A stretch of DNA of 42,129 bases from a bacterium (lineage in GTDB: Bacteria > Verrucomicrobiota > Verrucomicrobiia > Limisphaerales > J093), in NCBI GenBank assembly GCA_021823625.1, contig JAKANS010000030.1, forward strand, positions 1 to 42,129, read 5' to 3'. A model generated the notes under the pieces. That model was given only the letters and a program-made list of their open reading frames with translations. It made no database searches and was not told the origin of the DNA. Below are positions 26,641-34,292 of the stretch, in pieces (the first letter of the stretch is position 1; the number at the start of each line of letters is the position of its first letter). Position numbers and translations under genes: made by a program.

Positions 26641-29600
26641 ATGCGCCGTCATGCATCGACAGTTGCCCGATGGATCGGCCTCTTCCTTTCGCTGGGTCAG
26701 GGGCTGCATCTGCTGGCCGGTGCCCCCGACAAATCCGGGGTCAAACCCACCAGCATCTCGCTCCCCAGCGGGCCCGGCTCCATCGAGGGGTTGGGGGAAT
26801 CCTTCGAGCCGCAGTTGAACACCGGCACGTTCACCTATCGCCTCCCGCTCAAACTCCCCCCCGTGAGAGGCGGCGCTCCCGAGCTCGCGCTGGAATACAA
26901 CTCCGGGCACGGGAACGGCCCGCTCGGCCTGGGGTGGCGGCTCGCCATTCCGTTTCTCCAGCGCCAGACCGACAAGGGCCTGCCGCTCTACACCGGGGCG
27001 GACACGGTCGTGGACTGGACCGGCGAGGAACTGGTCCGCCTCGCGGACGGCACTTTCCGGCAGGAGAACGAGTTCACGTTCACCCGGTATCTGCCCACGG
27101 CCGAAGGTGGATGGCGCGCGCAACTGCGGAACGGCTCGACGCTCTGGCTGGGCCAGGCGGAGAGCTCGCGGCTCGCCTGGGGCACGAACGGAACGTTCTC
27201 GTGGCATCTGGACGCCGCACAAGACCCCAACGGGAACCGCACCGAATACCGCTACCGCGCCGACGCCGGGCAACTCTATCCCGAGGAGATCCGCTACGGC
27301 CTGCACGCCACCGAACCTTCAGAGTTCTTCCGGATTCTCTTCAGCTACGACGAGGATCGGCCGGACCCGGTCGTAGATTATCGCCCGCGCTTTCGCAGCG
27401 CGACCCGGCTCCGGCTGAGCGGTGTCACCGTGTTCCTCGGCGAGCGGCGTATCCGCCATTGGCGCTTGGGCTATCACCCCAACGCCCCGGTCTCGCTGCT
27501 CGCCTCCGTCACGATGTTCGGCGATGAGCGGAGCCGGACTGACATCACCGCAAAAACCAACGAGGACCATCTTCCGCCGACGTTCTTCGACTACGCGCGC
27601 GGCACCGTGGGCCAGGGGTGGCAGATGCGGACCAACGAGTTGGGTTTTGCCGTGGACTTCAGCGGGGGCAAGGCCGAGCTGGCGGATGTGAATTTCGACG
27701 GACTGCCCGACCTTCTGCTCGACGATGACAACGAAGGCTACGCGATCGCCTTGAACCGGGGCGGCACCAACGATTGGGGTCCGCTCCAGCGGATGGCGAA
27801 CGCTCCTTCGGGGGACAGCACGCGCCTCGGGGCGGGAACCTCGTGGTTGGCCGACCTCCGCGGCGATGGCCGCACGGCGCTCCTGCTGCGCGACTCGGAC
27901 GGCCACTATTTCCGCCGGTTCAAGACCCCGACGGAGTTCGACGTGCCGGTGGCTTTCCAGATTGATGACGCGCAGTTCCCGCTGGCCGACCCGAACGTCC
28001 GCTTGGTGGACGTGAATTTCGACAAGGCGGCGGACCTGCTGGCCACCGACGGGGACTCGCTCGCCGTGCTGATCAACGGACAGTTCAATCTTTCGCCCGG
28101 CCAACGCACGAACCGCGCGCTGCTCAATCTGCCTTCACCCGTCGCCCGACTCCGCTTCGCCGACGGCTGGCAGCTCGCGGACATGAACGGTGACCGGCTG
28201 CCAGACCTCGTGTTGCCTGGCTTCGCCGATGACGGGGGCGCACAGGTTTGCCTGACTCGCGGCCTGGCCACGTTCGAGCCGCCGTTCGCGATGACCGGCG
28301 GTCCTCGGACAGGCGAGCTCGGCCCGCGCGGGCTGGCCGGTCTGAGCTTCAGCGACATCAACCAAGACGGCCTGGCGGATCTGGTTTATGTCGATTCCGG
28401 CGACGTGCGCGTATGGCGGCAGGAACCGGGCAATCGCTGGGGCGCTCCGATCGTAATCCAGGATCGGGCCATCCCCGACTTCGACTCTCAGACGACGGCG
28501 GTCCGCTTCGCCGACCTGAACGGCAACGGTTCGACCGACATCCTCTGGTTCGAGGCTGGATTGACCGACGTGCGCTGGCTCGAACTCAACCCGCACGACA
28601 AACCGTGGCTGCTCAATCACGTCACCACGACGCTCGGGCGCTCGCTCAGCATCGCTTACCGCAGCTCGACGGACTTCATGGTTGAGGCGATGGGCACGAC
28701 GAGCGAGTGGACTTCGGTCGCGCCATTCCCGGTGCCTGTCGTCACGCAGATCGTCGAGGGCGACGGGCTGGGCAGCCGCTACACCAACCAGTTCACCTAC
28801 CGGAACGCCTACTACGACGGCTACGAGCGCGAGTTCCGCGGGTTCGAGCGGGCCAGCCGGCGCGAGCTCGGTGACGACGCGCAGGGCGCGCCGACGTTGG
28901 TGACGCGGTTCCGGTTCGACACGGGCGCGCAGGTCGAAGCGCTCAAGGGCAAGCCGCTGCAGGTCGAGGCGCTGGATGAAGCCGGGGGGATCTTCCACCG
29001 CGAAACGAACGTGTGGACCGCGCGCGGGCTGCCCACCGTCCGTGCCGCCGGCGAGACGCGCACGAACAGCTTCGCCTTCCAGCGCGAGAAGACCACGGAG
29101 GTTCGCGAGCGTTTGTCCGCGGATCAGGCGGCCTGGCTGAAGGAGGAGTTCGACTACGACGACTTCGGCAACCCGACGCGGCACACCGACTGGGGCCGGC
29201 TGGACGCGGGCGATCCACCCTGGAACGACGAGCGCGTGACGGTGCGGACCTTCAGCGCCGGGCATCCGTCCGGGCAGTCAGCCTGGTTGCTCGACCGGAT
29301 CGTGACGGAGGAACTCCAGAACGAAGCCGGCGCGGTCGTGACGCGGAAGCACCACTTCTACGACGACGAGACGTTTGCCGGCGACAACTTGGGCGAGGTG
29401 TCCAAAGGGAACCTGACTTTCGTGCGGGAGTGGATCGCGCCGGGCGTCCCCGACCCGGTCGAGGCTGTGCGGGTGCGTCCGGCCGTGCGCAACCGCTACG
29501 ATGTGTTCGGGAACATCACTGTGAGCCTGGGCCCGCTCGGAATCCCGGACCGTCCGGAGCTGGGCCACCAACGCAAGGTCGAGTTCGACGCCTTGCTGCA

Positions 29601-32600
29601 CACGCATCCGGTGCGCGAGACGATCTACACGGCGAATCCGCTCGTGATCGCCGCGGGCGAGCCGGTGCCGCGCCTTGAGTTGTCCGCCGACTACGATCTG
29701 GGGCTCGGTGTCCTCCGGCGCGCCGCCGATTTCAACGGCAACGAGTCCCGGTTCGATTTCGACACGTTCGGACGGCTCGCCGCGGTCACCAAACCCGGCG
29801 ACACGGCGGAGTTCCCGACATCAACGTTCCGCTACCGGCTCGCCGATCCGCTGCCGGGCGGGCTGTCGGTCAACTGGATCGAGACCCGGCAACGCGAAAC
29901 TGCCGGCGCAGCCGGAACCTTCGACGCGCGAAGCTATTTCGACGGCCTCGGGCGGAAATTGATGACCCGCACGGAAAGCGAGCGGCCCGGCGAAGTCGTG
30001 GTCAATGAGGCGACAGTCTTCAACCAGCGCCGCGCCGCTTGGAAAACGCTGCTGCCCTACTTCGAGCCGGGCACGCTGGACTTCCAGCCAGCGAACCCCA
30101 CCCACGACTCTACCGAAACCCGCTACGACGCCTTGGGCCGGAGCGTGCAGGTCGTCCAGCCCTCGACCGGCGCCGACGGTCGCCGGGCATTCACGCAGAC
30201 GACCTACGCACCGTTGAGCTGGTTCGTCGAAGATGAGGAGCAGACCCGGCCTGACTCACCTCGTGCCGGCGCCGCGATGCGTTACTCCGAGGACGGCCTG
30301 CGCGACAAGGACGGCAAGGGCCGCCTCCGGCGCGTGGAGGAGATCGTGAAGCTCGACGACGAAGGCCGCACCACGCCGGAGTCGCGCGCCTGGGTGACCA
30401 CCTACCGCTACGACCTGCTCGACAACTTCACCGGCTACACCGACTCGCAGGGCAACGAGAAGGAGTTCCGCTACGACGCGCTCAGCCGGAAGACGTTCAT
30501 GAACGATCCGGATCGCGGCGTGATGTTCTGGAGCTACGACGACACCTCGAACCTCACCGAGTCCCGCGACGCCAAGGACCAGGTCATCCGATACACCTAC
30601 GACGGTGTGAACCGACTCCTTACCGAGGACTATCTCGACGAGACGCTGACCAGCATCACCGCCGGCTTTTCTTTCAACCCGGCCCGGTCCATTTCCGCCA
30701 CCAACCGTCCCGACGTGGCTTACTTCTACGACCTGCCGGTCTCGAAGCTCGATCTCGGCAACCTGACCACGGCCACCGCGCAGAACGCGAAGGGCTACCT
30801 CGCCTACGTGTGGGATCTCACCGGCGAGGAGCACACCGGCTACGACGCCCGCGGACGCGTCGAGTGGGTCGTCAAGCGTACCGCTCCTCCGCCTGCCAAT
30901 CCGCAATCACTCGTCTCCTACCGCACCGGCTTCACCTACGATTCGCTGGACCGCCTCATTCGCCTGACCTATCCGGACGACGACTTCGTCTTCCACGAAT
31001 ACAACTCCCAGAACCTGCTGGAGCGAATCCACGGCGGGCAGGTGGTCGCCGCGCTCGGCACCAGTAACGTGATTGCGGGCATCGCCTACCGTGCCAGCGC
31101 CCAGCTTGCCCGGATCAACTACGGCAACGGCGTCGAAACTACTTACGGTTACGATCCCCGGTTGCGACTGGCTTCGCTGGCTACCCTCTCCCATCGGATG
31201 GGAGAGGGGCTGGGGGTGAGGGAACTCATCCATTTCACCTACGCCTTCGATGACGCCTCGAACATCGAACGCATCGAAGACCGCCGTCCGCTGACCGCCA
31301 TCCCCGCCGGCGATCCGCGTCGAAACACTCAAGCTTACGGCTACGACGACCTCTACCGACTCATCGAGGCCCGCTACGGTTTCGGATCGCCCGACGACCT
31401 CACGCGCAACGACGGCCAGATCAACTATCGCTACGACCGCATCGGCAACCTGCTCGAGCAGACCTCGACCATCGAGCAGTTCGACCGCGGCGTGCCCGTG
31501 ACGAACCTCGGCACCATGGACTCCGGTGGCGCCGCCGGCCGTTCCAACCGGAAAGGCCGTGCCGCCGGTGATCCGCCCGGCCCCCACGCGCTCACGCGCA
31601 TTTCAAATCTCAAATCTCAGATTCCAGATCGCCAGTATGACTACGACGCCAACGGTAACATGCTCGTGCTCGACGGGCTGACCAACACCTGGGATTTCAA
31701 GGACCGGCTCATCCGCGTGGAGGGCACCAACATGGTCGCCGACTACGCCTACGACTACACCGACCGCCGCATCACCAAGCGCGTGGTCCCTCACCCCCAG
31801 CCCCTCTCCCATCCGATGGGAGAGGGTGGCCGGAGGCCGGGTGAGGGTTCGGGCATCACCCTCTATCTCGACAAGTTCTCCGAAGTTCGCCCCGGCGAAG
31901 CGTTCACCAAATACATCTGGAACGGCGAGACCCGCGTCGCCCGGCTTACCACCCAGCTCAGCCCCGGACCGCGCGTCCAACGAATCCGCTACGCGCAAGG
32001 CTGGAACCTGCTCGCGTCTGCTCTTGGTGGGGCGAGACTCCCGTCGAGCCCTGACTTTCTCTTCGCGGCGCGATGGAATCCCGCGAACTCCGATTGGCTC
32101 TCCACCACTACTTCGGACTTGCTCGCCGCGCAGACCGTGTTCTGGCTCCGATGCGGGGGTGACGGCACGCTCACCTTGAGCGGCACGCCCGCGCTCGTCG
32201 GCGACCGCGCGGTGAACGCCCCCGGCTTCCTCTCCGGCTGGGCCTTGGAGGCGATGCCGCTGGCCACGAACCTGCCCGCGGGCCTGGACGTGTGGGCGTG
32301 GGATGCCGCTGTCCAGACGTGGCGCAAGCGGCTCTCAGGCGCCCTGAGCATCGGCGAACTGCCATCGGTCTTGGATGCCGGGCACGCCGTCTTCGCGCGC
32401 GCGGAGGCCCCGGTCACACTGCCCGGCCCGGACCCAACGCTTACGCTGCGCTTCTACCACCAGGACCATCTCGGCTCGACGAGCGTGTTGACTGACGCCG
32501 CAGGCAACCTGGTCGAAGAGACTGCGAACCACCCCTTCGGCCATCCGCGCCACCAGCATCAACCCCGTGGCCTGGCCGAGCCGTATGGCTTCACCCAGAA

Positions 32601-33309
32601 GGAGAAGGATGGGGAGAGCGGGCTGCTTTACTTCGAAGCACGCTACCTCGTTGATCGTCACGCTCGCTTCTCCAGCGTGGATCCACTCATGGGAGCGCCA
32701 AGGGCGGCGTGGCTGCACAGTCCTCAAAAACAAAACGGATATGCTTACGTGAGATCCCAGCCTCTCGCGCGGGTTGACCCCACCGGAAAGGACGAACTCG
32801 ATGCGCTCATGCGCAACGGTGCAATTGCCATCGAGAGTCTGAAACAAGTCGAGTCTGTCTTGGACGCAGCCAACAGTGCAAGCCAAGCTTACCTCACCGG
32901 ACATGTTGATGGAGCGATGCAGTTAGGTGACATGGTTGCAGCGAGCAGTGCTCAAGCGAATCTTTCGCGCAAGCCGAACGCCCCAGCGTTTGGCGGCGAT
33001 GAAAAACTCAAGACGACCGTTGGAAAGGTGGGAAAGCGGATCGAAGGCTTGTCACAGCGGATCGAGCAGTTGAAGGCGGCTCGGGACGTGGTCGATGCGG
33101 TGAATAACGAAATTACAGTAGGAGCCAATGCTTTGTTGAATGCTGGGCTCTCGATGGACGTATCGATGCAATATCGACTGGATAGGGAGAATTTGACGCG
33201 CATCGCGAACAACTTGGACGTCGCGGTGAAAAACTACGAAGCCCAGAGGGATTTTCTCGGGAACTACCAGAAGGGATTGCAGCGGATCGACGCGATTTCA
33301 TCTCGATGA
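26641..33309 (+). CDS. Giant SpvB/TcdB/RHS-repeat protein with distinct C-terminal tail
   Basis: A 2222-aa protein starting at ATG 26641, with a probable signal peptide (residues 1-28). From about residue 39 it has the SpvB/TcaC N-terminal domain (LPSGPGSIEGLGESF, LEYNSGHGNGPLGLGW, TDKGLPLY). FG-GAP-like segments (about 340-600, DINQDGLADLVY, DLNGNGSTDILWFE) and a TcdB-type middle region (YYDGYEREFRGFERASR) follow. RHS/YD repeats run from about 940 to 1770. An unusual GWNL-type domain (about 1779-1933) interrupts them before the RHS-associated core (YHQDHLGSTSV, GLLYFEARYL, YAYVRSQPLARVDPTG, ending at residue 2049). The last 173 residues are a helical, unrecognised tail in less GC-rich DNA. 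This is the layout of a fused TcB-TcC cage carrying an effector. Three in-frame repeats are inserted at 31183-31847. Confidence 0.9.
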   Translation: MRRHASTVARWIGLFLSLGQGLHLLAGAPDKSGVKPTSISLPSGPGSIEGLGESFEPQLNTGTFTYRLPLKLPPVRGGAPELALEYNSGHGNGPLGLGWRLAIPFLQRQTDKGLPLYTGADTVVDWTGEELVRLADGTFRQENEFTFTRYLPTAEGGWRAQLRNGSTLWLGQAESSRLAWGTNGTFSWHLDAAQDPNGNRTEYRYRADAGQLYPEEIRYGLHATEPSEFFRILFSYDEDRPDPVVDYRPRFRSATRLRLSGVTVFLGERRIRHWRLGYHPNAPVSLLASVTMFGDERSRTDITAKTNEDHLPPTFFDYARGTVGQGWQMRTNELGFAVDFSGGKAELADVNFDGLPDLLLDDDNEGYAIALNRGGTNDWGPLQRMANAPSGDSTRLGAGTSWLADLRGDGRTALLLRDSDGHYFRRFKTPTEFDVPVAFQIDDAQFPLADPNVRLVDVNFDKAADLLATDGDSLAVLINGQFNLSPGQRTNRALLNLPSPVARLRFADGWQLADMNGDRLPDLVLPGFADDGGAQVCLTRGLATFEPPFAMTGGPRTGELGPRGLAGLSFSDINQDGLADLVYVDSGDVRVWRQEPGNRWGAPIVIQDRAIPDFDSQTTAVRFADLNGNGSTDILWFEAGLTDVRWLELNPHDKPWLLNHVTTTLGRSLSIAYRSSTDFMVEAMGTTSEWTSVAPFPVPVVTQIVEGDGLGSRYTNQFTYRNAYYDGYEREFRGFERASRRELGDDAQGAPTLVTRFRFDTGAQVEALKGKPLQVEALDEAGGIFHRETNVWTARGLPTVRAAGETRTNSFAFQREKTTEVRERLSADQAAWLKEEFDYDDFGNPTRHTDWGRLDAGDPPWNDERVTVRTFSAGHPSGQSAWLLDRIVTEELQNEAGAVVTRKHHFYDDETFAGDNLGEVSKGNLTFVREWIAPGVPDPVEAVRVRPAVRNRYDVFGNITVSLGPLGIPDRPELGHQRKVEFDALLHTHPVRETIYTANPLVIAAGEPVPRLELSADYDLGLGVLRRAADFNGNESRFDFDTFGRLAAVTKPGDTAEFPTSTFRYRLADPLPGGLSVNWIETRQRETAGAAGTFDARSYFDGLGRKLMTRTESERPGEVVVNEATVFNQRRAAWKTLLPYFEPGTLDFQPANPTHDSTETRYDALGRSVQVVQPSTGADGRRAFTQTTYAPLSWFVEDEEQTRPDSPRAGAAMRYSEDGLRDKDGKGRLRRVEEIVKLDDEGRTTPESRAWVTTYRYDLLDNFTGYTDSQGNEKEFRYDALSRKTFMNDPDRGVMFWSYDDTSNLTESRDAKDQVIRYTYDGVNRLLTEDYLDETLTSITAGFSFNPARSISATNRPDVAYFYDLPVSKLDLGNLTTATAQNAKGYLAYVWDLTGEEHTGYDARGRVEWVVKRTAPPPANPQSLVSYRTGFTYDSLDRLIRLTYPDDDFVFHEYNSQNLLERIHGGQVVAALGTSNVIAGIAYRASAQLARINYGNGVETTYGYDPRLRLASLATLSHRMGEGLGVRELIHFTYAFDDASNIERIEDRRPLTAIPAGDPRRNTQAYGYDDLYRLIEARYGFGSPDDLTRNDGQINYRYDRIGNLLEQTSTIEQFDRGVPVTNLGTMDSGGAAGRSNRKGRAAGDPPGPHALTRISNLKSQIPDRQYDYDANGNMLVLDGLTNTWDFKDRLIRVEGTNMVADYAYDYTDRRITKRVVPHPQPLSHPMGEGGRRPGEGSGITLYLDKFSEVRPGEAFTKYIWNGETRVARLTTQLSPGPRVQRIRYAQGWNLLASALGGARLPSSPDFLFAARWNPANSDWLSTTTSDLLAAQTVFWLRCGGDGTLTLSGTPALVGDRAVNAPGFLSGWALEAMPLATNLPAGLDVWAWDAAVQTWRKRLSGALSIGELPSVLDAGHAVFARAEAPVTLPGPDPTLTLRFYHQDHLGSTSVLTDAAGNLVEETANHPFGHPRHQHQPRGLAEPYGFTQKEKDGESGLLYFEARYLVDRHARFSSVDPLMGAPRAAWLHSPQKQNGYAYVRSQPLARVDPTGKDELDALMRNGAIAIESLKQVESVLDAANSASQAYLTGHVDGAMQLGDMVAASSAQANLSRKPNAPAFGGDEKLKTTVGKVGKRIEGLSQRIEQLKAARDVVDAVNNEITVGANALLNAGLSMDVSMQYRLDRENLTRIANNLDVAVKNYEAQRDFLGNYQKGLQRIDAISSR
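31183..31222 (-). repeat. In-frame palindromic repeat CCCTCACCC family, 40-bp copy
   Basis: Contains the hairpin CTCTCCCATC-G-GATGGGAGAG. Its reverse complement is identical over all 40 bases to 31788-31827. It lies inside the RHS gene and is translated as TLSHRMGEGLGVR between normal YD-repeat sequence. Confidence 0.85.
31517..31632 (+). repeat. In-frame insertion with imperfect inverted repeat and degenerate heptamer run
   Basis: Between the RHS sequence coding VTNLGTM and RQYDYDANGN lies low-complexity DNA. It has an imperfect inverted repeat (CCGGTGGCGC near 31517 against GTGCCGCCGG near 31560) and, at 31601-31630, a run of TCAAATC/TCAGATT-like heptamers. The encoded peptide (SGGAAGRSNRKGRAAG...ISNLKSQIPD) is not RHS-like. 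Confidence 0.6.
31788..31847 (+). repeat. In-frame palindromic repeat CCCTCACCC family, 60-bp copy
   Basis: Exactly 60 bp bounded by perfect 9-bp inverted ends CCCTCACCC/GGGTGAGGG, with an inner hairpin CCTCTCCCATC-C-GATGGGAGAGG. The length equals 20 codons, so the RHS frame is kept; it is translated as PHPQPLSHPMGEGGRRPGEG. The first 40 bases recur inverted at 31183-31222. Confidence 0.88.
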
Positions 33310-33427
33310 GATCTCGAAGGCAAATGGCATTGAGAGCATGGCAGCCGAACGAAGAAGGACGGCAGACGCCTGTTATTCGGTCGGCTCCAGGCCAGCGCCT
33401 TCACCGTCCCCGCCCGCGTCGACTGAA
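33310..33427 (+). other. Gap after the RHS gene; no immunity gene seen
   Basis: 118 bp between the RHS stop and the next preferred start. No independent ORF with a ribosome site is visible. This is the position where an immunity gene would be expected for an antibacterial RHS toxin. Confidence 0.6.
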
Positions 33428-34216
33428 ATGAACCGAGACCTGTCCATGTCAGCGCTCATGCGAACCGCCCTGCCGCTGCTTTGCTGTTTCGCACCGCTAG
33501 TAGTGGCTCGAGCCGGCGGCCTCCCCGAGCCTGGCTTCATCGCCTTCGGCGAAGTCACCGGCGCTCCTGCCTCCGCGCTGACCTCCTCCTCCCTCCAGTG
33601 GACCAACCGCCTCGGCGGCGAGCAAGTCGTAATCCCAGCAAAGTGGGTCGTCGTGAACGGCGCGGTCTTCCATCTCGCCCATGTCCCGTTCGAGACCCGG
33701 CAGATCACCGGTGGACCCCGTCTGGACCCGACGCCGAATACCTTCGAGTTACCATCCACTCCGGTCACGTTCGCCCGCACCGCCAGCCTCGACGGCCAGC
33801 CGCTCCAGTTCGTCAACCCAGCCCAAACTTCGTTCACCTTCAGCCCGGCCGACCGTGGCAAGGTCGAGCGCGTGGACCTTCGCCTCCCGGACGCTCCGTC
33901 CGACGTGGACACCGACGGCGACGGCATGTCCGATTCCGCCGAAGTGCTCGCGGGCACCGATCCGCGCGATCCGGACTCCGTGCTGAGAGCCTGTTCCACG
34001 TTGCGTCCCAAACTCGTCGGGGGCGAGTTCGCCGGCCTCGAGATCGAATGGCGGAGCGTGCCGGGCAAACGCTACACCGTGGATCGCGCCACGGATCTGG
34101 CCCAGGGTTTCCAGCCGGTCGATCCGGCCGTCACCGCGACCCAGGACCGCACGCGCTTCCGGGACCTCAACGCCACCGGTCCGGGTCCGTTCTTCTATCG
34201 CATCCGCGTCGAATAG
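33428..34216 (+). CDS. Secreted protein with thrombospondin type-3-like Ca-binding motif
   Basis: A 262-aa protein if the ATG at 33428 is used; an ATG at 33338 would add 30 residues without improving the signal peptide, and one at 33446 is also possible. The signal peptide ends ARAGG. The middle is beta-rich and unrecognised. Residues about 155-180 carry DVDTDGDGMSDSAEVLAGTD, a Ca-binding loop of the thrombospondin type-3 / EF-hand-like sort, and the C-terminal 80 residues (W.SVPGKRYTVDRATDL, FFYRIRV) match a small beta domain common at the ends of exported verrucomicrobial proteins. It is the last gene of the cassette. It does not resemble a known immunity protein. Confidence 0.72.
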   Translation: MNRDLSMSALMRTALPLLCCFAPLVVARAGGLPEPGFIAFGEVTGAPASALTSSSLQWTNRLGGEQVVIPAKWVVVNGAVFHLAHVPFETRQITGGPRLDPTPNTFELPSTPVTFARTASLDGQPLQFVNPAQTSFTFSPADRGKVERVDLRLPDAPSDVDTDGDGMSDSAEVLAGTDPRDPDSVLRACSTLRPKLVGGEFAGLEIEWRSVPGKRYTVDRATDLAQGFQPVDPAVTATQDRTRFRDLNATGPGPFFYRIRVE

Positions 34217-34292
34217 GATGAAGCCCATGCTCCGCCGGAGTTGCGCGATCCGCCTTTTGCCGACGATGGATTCATGGTAGCCAAGGAGCCGC

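Noticed and set aside
33428-34216. Immunity protein for the RHS tail
   Set aside because: The product is exported and carries a TSP3-like Ca-binding loop and a beta C-terminal domain; nothing matches known immunity folds and the spacing (118 bp) is looser than usual toxin-immunity pairs.
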